Shown: positions 25,319 to 33,278 of the stretch, in pieces | Layout of the letters: each line of letters starts with the position of its first letter | Position numbering within the stretch: position 1 is the stretch's first letter | Assembly (NCBI RefSeq): GCF_016735695.1 | Contig: NZ_JAERQD010000002.1 | Span: forward strand, 248,001-312,000 | Direction of reading: 5' to 3' | Source: Microvirga zambiensis WSM3693 | GTDB taxonomy: Bacteria; Pseudomonadota; Alphaproteobacteria; Rhizobiales; Beijerinckiaceae | Length of the DNA: 64,000 bases | Made by a program: the position numbers and the translations under genes | The notes under the pieces: generated by a model | The model's input: only the letters and a program-made list of their open reading frames with translations | What the model was told of the DNA's origin: nothing | Database searches by the model: none

Positions 25319-26218
25319 TCAGTCGCGTCGTCTTGGTGGAGCGCCGCCGGCCGATTGCACGGAGAGGGAGCCTGCTTCGACGCCGGCTGCCAGGCTCGCC
25401 TCGAGATTGGATGTGCCTAGCCAGGAATGGAGAAAACCGGCGTTGAATGCATCGCCGGCGCCTGTCGTGTCGACCACGTCGACAGGGCGAGCGCCGGCAC
25501 TGGCAACGGTCGATCCATGACAGGCCAAGGCTCCCTGCTCACCGCGCTTGAGCACGACGAGAGGATAGCTTTCACTCAGCCGGCGCAGAATCATGTCGTC
25601 AGATGTCTCGCCGGTCAGAGCCTCGCCCTCCTCGACATTCGGGAGGAAGATGTCGATTCCCTCACAAAGTCGAAAGAAATCCGAATCCCGCCGGATCAGC
25701 TGATCGTCCCAGCTCGGATCGAGCGAGATCGTCAGGCCTCTGTCGCGCGCCAGTGCGATCACATCCGGGTTGTCCCGAAGCGTCGCAAACTCCGCGATAT
25801 GCAGGTGAGCGATATCAGATGCCGACAGGGCCCTTTCCAGTGTGGCAGGGCGGGAGGTGCCGGCGCGTCGGGAGATGAAAGCTCTTTCGCCGCCCTTGCT
25901 CAGCGCGACGGTCGGCTGTGGGCCGGCATCTTCGGAGCGCTCGATGAAGGAGAGATCGATTCCGCTGGCTTCGAGTTCGGGATCAAGGCTGCGCGAGAGA
26001 GAATCGGTTCCAAGGCGCGTGAGAAGTGCCGCCGGTCGCCCAAGGGAAGACAGATGAGCCGCCGTGATATAGGCGCCGCCGCCTGCCGCGATCGCGACAT
26101 CCTCGGCAAAACGCTCCCGGCCGAGCACCGGCATATCCTGCAGGCCCGTGAAAATGATGTCGCAATAGGTCCGTCCAAGGCACAAAACCTTGTGCCGCCC
26201 CGCTGGCTTCCCGATCAT
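25319..26218 (-). CDS. PfkB-family sugar kinase
   Basis: A 299-residue ribokinase-type kinase that would phosphorylate a sugar or nucleoside-like compound with ATP. Seen: an N-terminal LCLGRTYCDIIF, the glycine-rich AAGGGAYITAAHLSSLG, and the C-terminal signature DTTGAGDAFNAGF with the catalytic Asp. It is the last gene of the carbohydrate ABC operon and overlaps the ATPase stop by one base (TAATG). It probably acts on the imported substrate or on a product of the lyase. The sugar is unknown. Confidence 0.88.
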   Translation of the reverse strand: MIGKPAGRHKVLCLGRTYCDIIFTGLQDMPVLGRERFAEDVAIAAGGGAYITAAHLSSLGRPAALLTRLGTDSLSRSLDPELEASGIDLSFIERSEDAGPQPTVALSKGGERAFISRRAGTSRPATLERALSASDIAHLHIAEFATLRDNPDVIALARDRGLTISLDPSWDDQLIRRDSDFFRLCEGIDIFLPNVEEGEALTGETSDDMILRRLSESYPLVVLKRGEQGALACHGSTVASAGARPVDVVDTTGAGDAFNAGFLHSWLGTSNLEASLAAGVEAGSLSVQSAGGAPPRRRD

Positions 26219-27285
26219 TAGGCTGCCAATGCCTTTTCTGTGACCTTGTCGAAATAATAGAGCCGCTCGGACGGAGCATGAAGCGTCAGATGCTCGCCGA
26301 TCTGCGGGATCTGCCGCCCGGGCGCAGAACCGATGAGGGTCTGACCCGCGGTCTCGATATGAACCAGCGTCTCCGAGCCCAGGGTCTCCACGACGGCGAC
26401 CGGGCCTGACACGGTGAGGCCCGCCGAATCCGCCTGCGTCGGGACGAGGTCCTGCGGACGCACGCCGACCAGGATATCCGGCGTCTTGGCGGATGACGGC
26501 GGAACACGAACGGATCCGCCTGATGACAAATCGGCCCGGCCATCACGCAGAGTGGCGGGTACCAGATTCATCGTCGGGCTGCCGATGAAGCGAGCGGTGA
26601 AGACATCGACCGGCTTCTCGTACAGGTCCAGCGGCGTTCCGACCTGAAGAATGCGCCCGTCCCGCATCACGACGATCCTGTCGGCCATCGTCATCGCTTC
26701 GACCTGATCGTGGGTCACGAAGACCGAGGTGGTGCCGAGCCGGTGATGGAGACGCTTGATCTCGATGCGCATCTGGGTGCGCAACTGAGCATCGAGGTTG
26801 GAGAGGGGCTCGTCGAACAGGAAGGCGGCCGGGTCGCGAACCATCGCCCGGCCGATGGCGACGCGCTGGCGCTGTCCGCCAGAGAGAGCCGAGGGCCGGC
26901 GCTCCAGGAGATGTGAGAGACCGAGCGTTTCCGCGGCCTGTTCGACGCGTTGCCGCTTCTCGCTCTTCGAAAGCTTCGAGCGGTAGAGACCGAAGGCGAT
27001 GTTGTCGGCCACCGTCACATGGGGATAGATGGCGTAGTTTTGGAACACCATGGCGATGTTCCTGTCCTTCGGCTGCAGCTCGTTGACGATACGCCCGTCG
27101 ATCAGGATCTGACCACCGCTGATTTCTTCAAGTCCGGCAATCATCCTCAGGGTCGTCGACTTTCCGCATCCGGAAGGACCGACCAGGACCACAAACTCGC
27201 CTTCCTGGATCGCAAGGTCGATCCCGTGGACGACGGTTGTCTGTCCGTAACGTTTGACAAGACTGTCGAGCTCGATGGTGGCCAT
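26218..27285 (-). CDS. Carbohydrate ABC transporter ATPase, UgpC/MalK type
   Basis: A 355-residue cytoplasmic ATPase that drives uptake. Walker A GPSGCGKST is at residues 36-44, signature LSGGQRQRVAIGRAM near 135, and Walker B FLFDEPLSNLD follows. A C-terminal TOBE-type regulatory domain has ILVGVRPQDL. It is typical of the CUT1 family importing oligosaccharides or glycerol phosphates. It overlaps the lyase stop by one base (27285). Confidence 0.94.
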   Translation of the reverse strand: MATIELDSLVKRYGQTTVVHGIDLAIQEGEFVVLVGPSGCGKSTTLRMIAGLEEISGGQILIDGRIVNELQPKDRNIAMVFQNYAIYPHVTVADNIAFGLYRSKLSKSEKRQRVEQAAETLGLSHLLERRPSALSGGQRQRVAIGRAMVRDPAAFLFDEPLSNLDAQLRTQMRIEIKRLHHRLGTTSVFVTHDQVEAMTMADRIVVMRDGRILQVGTPLDLYEKPVDVFTARFIGSPTMNLVPATLRDGRADLSSGGSVRVPPSSAKTPDILVGVRPQDLVPTQADSAGLTVSGPVAVVETLGSETLVHIETAGQTLIGSAPGRQIPQIGEHLTLHAPSERLYYFDKVTEKALAA

Positions 27286-28793
27286 TAGCGGGCTCCGAGA
27301 AGGGCGGTGAATCGGGATTGAAGGTCCTGCGCTGAGGCCTCGGCACGCTGCTCGATGTTTCGCACCCGGTTGCGGATATCCGAGAGCTCGCGATTGTATC
27401 CGTCAATTGCGGAGGAAAGCGCCTTCGGGGCGGGGCCGCCGAAACGGTCTCGAACGGCGACGAAATTCTCCGGCGAGACGATCGTGGCGAAACGTTCCGG
27501 GTCGACCTGCGTCCGCCGGCCCGCGCAGCGTTCGAAAGCCTCCTGAAAGGCCTGATATCCGTCGGCCGCGATATCGCCTTCGATGGCGACCACGGCGCGG
27601 GCGACCTCCGCCGCGATCTCATGCGCTTCGCGGAAGGACAGCCCTTCCAGGCGAACGAGGCTGTCGGCGAGCTCCGTCACGGTGATGCAGCTGCGGCGGA
27701 TATTCTGCCGGACGCGATCCGGATTGATCCGCAAGGCTGGAACAAGCGCCGCGAGGAGGTCGAGAACCCGCCCGGCGCTCTCGAAGGCGCCGTAACCGAA
27801 GCCCTGGCTCTCGCCCTCGCTGTCGTTCATGTCGGTGAAGGGCGTGTTGTGCAGGATCGTGAGCATCGCCTGTGCCCGTCCGACAGTCTGCGACGCCAGA
27901 TGGCGCATATGCTCGATGGGAACGGGATTGCGTTTCTGCGGCATGATCGAGCTGATCTGCACGAACGCATTGGGCACATAGACCTGACCGACCTCGAAGC
28001 TCGTCCAGAACTGCAGGTCTTGAATGAAGCGGCCGAGATGCAGGAACGTCAGCTCGATCGCCGAATAGGTCGAAGTGATGTAGTCGATCGAGGCGATGCA
28101 GCTATAGGAATTCTGCAACGGCCGGCTGAAGCCCAGGAGATGGGCCACCAGGTCCCGGTCGATGGGAAAACCGCTCGTGGTGATGGCGGCCGCACCCATG
28201 GGAGACCGGTCGACGATATCCCGCGCGGCTTCGAGCCGGGCGATATCGCGCAGCAGCGTCTCCAGGACGGCACAGAGGTAATGGCCGAAGACGGTCGGCT
28301 GCGCCGGTTGTCCGTGGGTATAGGCGACGATGAGCGTATGGCTCTCTCGCTCCGACACCGCGGCCAGTGTCTCCGCAAGCTTTGTCATCCGTTCCAGCAG
28401 AGGATCGATGCGATGCTTGAGACCGAGCTTGAACAGGGTGTGGTCGATGTCGTTGCGGGAGCGTGCGGTATGAAGACGGCCTGCGAGATCCGGTCCAAGG
28501 CGCTTGCGCAGTTCCTTCTCGATCAGGAAGAAGAAATCCTCCACCTCGCCGGTATAGGTCAGCGTGCCGACGTCGACTTCGCGGTCGATGGATTCCAGCG
28601 CCTGCGCAATCGGCCTTGCCTGCTCGATGGTCAGGATGCCCGTCTCGTGCAGCATCACCAGATGGGCGCGGTCGATGAGGCGAAAGCCTTCCACATGGTG
28701 ATCCTTCGCCCCGTCGAAGAGAGGACGGAGGACGGTTTCCTTGTAGACCGGATCGGGAAAGACGGAGGTGTCGTTGAAGGTGCCTGCAATCAT
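27285..28793 (-). CDS. Argininosuccinate lyase-like enzyme within a sugar operon
   Basis: A 502-residue member of the fumarase/aspartase superfamily, closest to ArgH. It keeps HTARSRNDID (residues 108-117; HTGRSRND in typical ArgH), TH at 159-160, and the mobile-loop signature SSIMPQKRNP at 281-290 with the catalytic Ser. Family members split C-N bonds of succinyl-linked amines and release fumarate. It is about 40 residues longer than common ArgH and lies inside a carbohydrate importer operon, so it is probably not the biosynthetic enzyme. I chose the ATG at 28793, six bases after the upstream gene's end; the longer open frame upstream is antisense-like to that gene. The true substrate is unknown. 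Confidence 0.85.
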   Translation of the reverse strand: MIAGTFNDTSVFPDPVYKETVLRPLFDGAKDHHVEGFRLIDRAHLVMLHETGILTIEQARPIAQALESIDREVDVGTLTYTGEVEDFFFLIEKELRKRLGPDLAGRLHTARSRNDIDHTLFKLGLKHRIDPLLERMTKLAETLAAVSERESHTLIVAYTHGQPAQPTVFGHYLCAVLETLLRDIARLEAARDIVDRSPMGAAAITTSGFPIDRDLVAHLLGFSRPLQNSYSCIASIDYITSTYSAIELTFLHLGRFIQDLQFWTSFEVGQVYVPNAFVQISSIMPQKRNPVPIEHMRHLASQTVGRAQAMLTILHNTPFTDMNDSEGESQGFGYGAFESAGRVLDLLAALVPALRINPDRVRQNIRRSCITVTELADSLVRLEGLSFREAHEIAAEVARAVVAIEGDIAADGYQAFQEAFERCAGRRTQVDPERFATIVSPENFVAVRDRFGGPAPKALSSAIDGYNRELSDIRNRVRNIEQRAEASAQDLQSRFTALLGAR

Positions 28794-28798
28794 CGGCT

Positions 28799-29650
28799 TT
28801 AGCCCTTGAGTCCGGCCAGCATCACGCCGCGGACGATGTAGCGCTGGAGGAACAGGAAGATGATGAGGGTGGGAAGCGTCGCGATGCTCGCGCCGGTCAT
28901 GATCTTCTCCCATTGGATGGATTGCTCCACCGCGAAGCTGGAGAGGCCGACCGGCAGGGTATAGAGCTCCGCGCTCGTGGTGACGATGAGCGGCCAGAAG
29001 AAGGCCGTCCAGTTGCCGAGGAATGTGAAGATCGCAAGCGCCGACAGGGCGGGGGTCACGAGCGGCATGGCGATCTTCCACCAGATGGTGAACTCGTTGA
29101 GCCCGTCGATCCTGGCCGCTTCCAGAAAGTCGTCCGGTACGCCTTCGAAAAACTGCTTCATCAGGAAGGTCCCGAAGGCCGTCATCATGCCGGGGAACAT
29201 GATGCCCCAATAGCTGTCGATCCATCCGAACTGGCTGGCCATGAGGTACCAGGGCAGCACCAGCATCTCGGTCGGGATCATCAAGGTGGACAGGATGGCG
29301 ATGAAGACGATGTAGCGGCCACGGAATTGGAACTTCGCCAGCGTGTAGCCGACGAGGCTGTCGAAGAAGACGTTCGAGAGAGTAACGATCACGGCAATGA
29401 TCGTCGAATTGATGAACCAGCGCGTGAAGCGGCCGTCTCCCAGGATCTCGACGTAGTTGTCGAGCGTCGGCGCTGCCGGGATCACCCGCAGATCGTAGAC
29501 CTGCGAAGCATCCTTGAGCGACGTGGATAGCATAAAGAGGAGGGGCGTCACCATGATGACGCCGCCGATGAACAAAAGCGTCCAGGCGACAATTCTGCCG
29601 GGCCGTACGCGCGACAGGACAAGAGCCGGGGAGGATGCGGCTTCCTTCAT
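28799..29650 (-). CDS. Carbohydrate ABC transporter permease, MalG/UgpE type
   Basis: A 283-residue inner-membrane permease with six predicted membrane helices. The coupling motif is the EAA loop EAARIDGLNEFTIWWKIAMPLV. The ending RYIVRGVMLAGLKG is typical of the MalG/UgpE family. It overlaps the stop of the partner permease by one base. It pairs with the permease at 29650-30579. Confidence 0.93.
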   Translation of the reverse strand: MKEAASSPALVLSRVRPGRIVAWTLLFIGGVIMVTPLLFMLSTSLKDASQVYDLRVIPAAPTLDNYVEILGDGRFTRWFINSTIIAVIVTLSNVFFDSLVGYTLAKFQFRGRYIVFIAILSTLMIPTEMLVLPWYLMASQFGWIDSYWGIMFPGMMTAFGTFLMKQFFEGVPDDFLEAARIDGLNEFTIWWKIAMPLVTPALSALAIFTFLGNWTAFFWPLIVTTSAELYTLPVGLSSFAVEQSIQWEKIMTGASIATLPTLIIFLFLQRYIVRGVMLAGLKG

Positions 29651-30579
29651 CAGCGGTCTCTCATGATGCGCAGTTGGACGAGGGAGATTACGAGCAGGAT
29701 GACGAACAGCACGACGGTCTGAGCCGCTGCATATCCCATTTCGTAGGAGCTGAAGGCCGTCTGATAGATCATCAGCACGAGGGGCTTCGTCGAATTCAGC
29801 GGCCCGCCGGGATCGTTCGTGTTGATGTTGTAGACCTGATCGAAGATGCGCAGGAAGCCGATCGACGAAAAGACCACCAGGAAGACGAGCGTCGGCTTGA
29901 GCAGCGGAAGCGTGATCTTCCGCAGAATGGCTCCCTCCGACAGGCCATCGATCCGCGCCGCCTCATAATAGGTGACCGGGATCGCGCGCAGGCCGGCGAG
30001 AAAGATGATGATCTGAAAGCCGAGTCCCGCCCAGACCGCCGGTGCCAGCACCGCCGGAAGTGCCTGCGTGGTGGAGCGGAGGAAGGGCTGCTGCGGAATA
30101 CCGAAAGAGGACAGAATATCGTTGATCACGCCGATCGGAACCGGCTGATAGAACCAGCGCCAGACCCATGCCATCGCCGCCGCCGTCGTGAGAAACGGGA
30201 GAAAATACAGGGCGCGGATGAAGGAGTGCATGAACCGCACCCGATCGAGATAATAGGCGATGACGAACGAGATCAGCAGGCTGATCGGCGTGCCGAGGAT
30301 CAGATACATGAAGGTGTTGCGGAACACCTGCCAGAAGAGCGGGTCGGCAAGAAGCCGCTTGTAGTTCTCCAAACCTACGAAGGAGGCAGGCTTCGTGATT
30401 GTCCAGTCCGTGACCGAGAGATAGAAGGCCTGAAAGGTCGGCCAGAAACGGATCACCACATAGAAGACAAGAGGAACCGCGAGGAAGCCCCACGCCCATA
30501 TCACCTGTTTCTGTCCCAGGCTCAACCGAGACCAGAGGCCGCCTGGTGCGGCGACCTCCCGATGTGCGACGACGGACAT
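29650..30579 (-). CDS. Carbohydrate ABC transporter permease, MalF/UgpA type
   Basis: A 309-residue permease with about six membrane helices. It has YEAARIDGLSEGAILRKITLP as the ATPase-coupling loop and FLPFLTTAAAMAWVWRWFY in the core. I chose the ATG at 30579 (MSVVAHREV); the frame stays open upstream into the binding-protein gene without family sequence. It follows the binding protein after 22 bases. Confidence 0.92.
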   Translation of the reverse strand: MSVVAHREVAAPGGLWSRLSLGQKQVIWAWGFLAVPLVFYVVIRFWPTFQAFYLSVTDWTITKPASFVGLENYKRLLADPLFWQVFRNTFMYLILGTPISLLISFVIAYYLDRVRFMHSFIRALYFLPFLTTAAAMAWVWRWFYQPVPIGVINDILSSFGIPQQPFLRSTTQALPAVLAPAVWAGLGFQIIIFLAGLRAIPVTYYEAARIDGLSEGAILRKITLPLLKPTLVFLVVFSSIGFLRIFDQVYNINTNDPGGPLNSTKPLVLMIYQTAFSSYEMGYAAAQTVVLFVILLVISLVQLRIMRDR

Positions 30580-30601
30580 GGTTCGATCCTCGCGACGTGG
30601 A

Positions 30602-31855
30602 TCAGCGCTTGGCGCGGTCGAGGATCGCCTGCTCGGCCTCGGCGGCCTTGGCGAGCGACGCCTTGGGCTCCTCGCCACCGATGATGACGCGGTTGACCAT
30701 ATCGATAGCGACCTGCCGCTGGGCGAGTTCGTCCTTGAACAGGGTGGTGTGGGCGTATTCCAATCCCTTGAGGAAGGGACCATAGATCGGGTGAGCGGCG
30801 TTTTCAGGCGTGAGCGCCGCGGCGCGACGGGCCGGCAGTTCGCCGACCACTTCCATCCAGACCTTCATGGCTTCGGGAGAGGAGACGTATTTCAGGAACT
30901 TCTCGGCCGCCGCCAGCTTCTCGCCTTCCGCCTTGCTGGTGATCGCGTTGGCGAAATAGCTGGCATAGTTGCTGCGAAGTCCCTGGGCGTTGGCGGGCAG
31001 TTCGACCACGCCCCACTCGAAGGCCTTGATCGTGCCGAAGGAGCCGAGGCGGAAAGTGCCGTCGATGGTCATTGCGGCGAGGCCGGCCCGGAAGGCCGCT
31101 TGGCCTTCGTCCATGAATCCGGTCTGGCCGACTTTGTGCTTCTTCTGCAGATCTGTGTAGAAGGTGAGGGCCTTCAGGCCGGATTCATCGTTGTAGGTGA
31201 CCTTCGTGTCGTTGTCCGTGTAGGGCGTCCCGCCGAACTGACGGATCAGCACCTCGCGCCACCATTGGTGATCCTGCCCGCCCATGTCGAGCGTCATGCC
31301 GGCGGAGACGATGTTGCCGCTGCCGTCGCGCTTCGTGGTCTTTTCGGCTGCCGCGACGAGTTCGTCGAGCGTCTTGGGCGGATTATTGGGATCGAGGCCC
31401 GCATCCTTGAAGATCTTCTTGTTGTAGAACAGCGCCAGGGAGCGCACGGCGGTCGGCAGGCCGTAATAATCGTTGCCGCGTTTCATCGCGCTCACGATCG
31501 GGAAGAAGTCACGCTCGATGTCGGCCGAGGGGAAGGCTTCCGCGCGCAAGGGGCGGATCATCTTGCCGGCGATGAAAGTGTCGGTCCAGCCATAGAAGAG
31601 CTGCACCACGTCGGGGCCTTGTCCCGCGAGGATCGCTGCGGCAACCTTGGTCTGGTAGTCCGCATAGGGGAAGGTCGTCTGCTTGACCTTGATATCCGGA
31701 TTGGCTTCCTGGAACTTGGCGATCAGCTGGGTCATCGCCTTGACGCGGGTGTCGAAGACATACTGCCAGTATTCGATCTCGACGGCCTTGACGCCGGTCG
31801 AAGCGAGAGTTGCGACGCCTATTGCGACGCTCGCTAGCATGTGACGAAAACGCAT
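30602..31855 (-). CDS. Carbohydrate ABC transporter substrate-binding protein
   Basis: A 417-residue family 1 extracellular binding protein. It starts with a signal peptide (MRFRHMLASVAIGVATLAS, cleavage near VKA-VE). The body has YWQYVFDTRVKAM, LAGQGPDVVQLFYGW and GLPTAVRSLALFYNKKIFKDAG, typical of UgpB/MalE relatives. I chose the ATG at 31855, with GGAGAGGG just upstream. It heads the operon whose later genes encode two permeases, a lyase, an ATPase and a kinase. Ligand unknown. It is divergent from a ROK regulator, with about 170 bases between. Confidence 0.93.
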   Translation of the reverse strand: MRFRHMLASVAIGVATLASTGVKAVEIEYWQYVFDTRVKAMTQLIAKFQEANPDIKVKQTTFPYADYQTKVAAAILAGQGPDVVQLFYGWTDTFIAGKMIRPLRAEAFPSADIERDFFPIVSAMKRGNDYYGLPTAVRSLALFYNKKIFKDAGLDPNNPPKTLDELVAAAEKTTKRDGSGNIVSAGMTLDMGGQDHQWWREVLIRQFGGTPYTDNDTKVTYNDESGLKALTFYTDLQKKHKVGQTGFMDEGQAAFRAGLAAMTIDGTFRLGSFGTIKAFEWGVVELPANAQGLRSNYASYFANAITSKAEGEKLAAAEKFLKYVSSPEAMKVWMEVVGELPARRAAALTPENAAHPIYGPFLKGLEYAHTTLFKDELAQRQVAIDMVNRVIIGGEEPKASLAKAAEAEQAILDRAKR

Positions 31856-32024
31856 ATCCCTCTCCATTATTGCTGGGCTCTGGACACCCATCATTCTCTG
31901 GCAGCGGCCTCCCGAAGGACCGTTCCGGCCTGAAGGCTCCACCAGACTCGGCGGCCTGTCAATAAGATAATTCACTTGAGTTATTCATTGAGGCGCGCCA
32001 TCGTTGGGCCCTGGAGTGATGGTG

Positions 32025-33278
32025 ATGCCCAGAAAATCGAAAGCAGGAACGCCGTCGACAATCGGGAGCAACCCGGAGCGCAACCGTTCACACAACCGTC
32101 GGGTGGTGCTCGATGTCGTTCGCCAATTCGGGCCGGTCGGACGCATGGAGATCTCGCGGCACGCGCATCTCAGCACGCAGGCGGTGTCCAATATCGTCGA
32201 GGAACTCGTCGCCGACGGGTTGCTGATTGGGGCCGGACGCTTGCGAGCAGGCCGTGGCCTGCCGCCGATGCAATTCACCGTCAATCCCAATGGGGGCATG
32301 ACCGCCGGCGTGGAGATCGCCGCTGACCATATCTGCACCCTTCTCGTCGATATCGGCGGCCGTATTCGCGCGCAGCGAAGCGTTCCGATCCGACGCAATA
32401 ATCCCGAGGCGGTCCTTCCGGTCATCAAGGCAGAGATCGAAGCGGCACAGGCGCAATTGAACCCTCCCGTGCCGCAACTCCTCGGGATCGGTGTCGTGAT
32501 GCCGGGCCCTTTCAATGTCGAGGGAATGTCGTCGGTCGGCCCGACGACTCTATCAGGGTGGTTGGACTTCGATGCTGCCGGCAGCATCGGGCACATGATG
32601 GGCGCGCCTATTACCCTCGAGAACGACGCGACTGCCGCCGCCGTTGGCGAGCGGCTGCATGGCGCGGCGAAGGATCTGAAGAATTTCTGTCTCATCTATT
32701 TCGGCCAAGGGCTCGGTCTCGGCATCATGATCGACGGGCGTCCGTTCCGTGGCGCCAACGGCAATGCGGGCGAAATCGGTCATGTGCTGGTGAAGAAGGG
32801 AGGCAACCTTTGCTCATGCGGGCAGCATGGTTGCCTCGAGGCCTATGCGTCCATTCAGGCGCTGACGGAGAAGCTGTCTGCGGCCGGGGTCACGGATCTC
32901 GACTATGCGCGGCTGGAGCAGCTTCACCGCGAGAAGCATCCCGTCATTGCTACGTGGGTTCAGGAGGCCGCCGGCTATCTCGCGCCTCAGGTCGCGATGC
33001 TCGAAAACCTTTTCGATCCTGAAGCCATCGTGATTGGCGGTGCTCTACCGCCCAGCCTCTTGGACGATCTGATCCAGGCGATGCAGCCGCTCCCCTTGTC
33101 CGTCGCGAGCCGTAGGAATCGCAACGAAGCTCGCCTCATCCAAGGGCGCACGGGCCGGCTGACTGCTGCCCTTGGAGCCGCCGCCCTGCCGCTTTTGGAA
33201 ACCATGACCCCCCGGCTCGACACCGCTCATGCGGCTCGCCGTGAACAACCGAATGAGGAGATGTCTCTTGCTGGATGA
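32025..33278 (+). CDS. ROK-family transcriptional regulator
   Basis: A 417-residue NagC/XylR-type regulator. An N-terminal winged helix (residues about 20-80, VGRMEISRHAHLSTQAVSNIVEEL) precedes a ROK sugar-binding domain with LENDATAAAVGE, GQGLGLGIMIDG, NAGEIGH and the zinc motif CSCGQHGCLE. I chose the ATG at 32025, which has GGAG 8 bases upstream; ATG 32019 and TTG 32004 are in frame ahead of it. It is divergent from the carbohydrate importer operon and probably represses it until a sugar or sugar phosphate binds. The downstream PIG-L gene overlaps its end. Confidence 0.9.
   Translation: MPRKSKAGTPSTIGSNPERNRSHNRRVVLDVVRQFGPVGRMEISRHAHLSTQAVSNIVEELVADGLLIGAGRLRAGRGLPPMQFTVNPNGGMTAGVEIAADHICTLLVDIGGRIRAQRSVPIRRNNPEAVLPVIKAEIEAAQAQLNPPVPQLLGIGVVMPGPFNVEGMSSVGPTTLSGWLDFDAAGSIGHMMGAPITLENDATAAAVGERLHGAAKDLKNFCLIYFGQGLGLGIMIDGRPFRGANGNAGEIGHVLVKKGGNLCSCGQHGCLEAYASIQALTEKLSAAGVTDLDYARLEQLHREKHPVIATWVQEAAGYLAPQVAMLENLFDPEAIVIGGALPPSLLDDLIQAMQPLPLSVASRRNRNEARLIQGRTGRLTAALGAAALPLLETMTPRLDTAHAARREQPNEEMSLAG

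Noticed and set aside
27285-28793. Calling this the biosynthetic argininosuccinate lyase argH
   Set aside because: It keeps the superfamily signatures but sits inside a sugar importer operon, is longer than usual and has HTARSRND instead of HTGRSRND, so the biosynthetic name is not justified.
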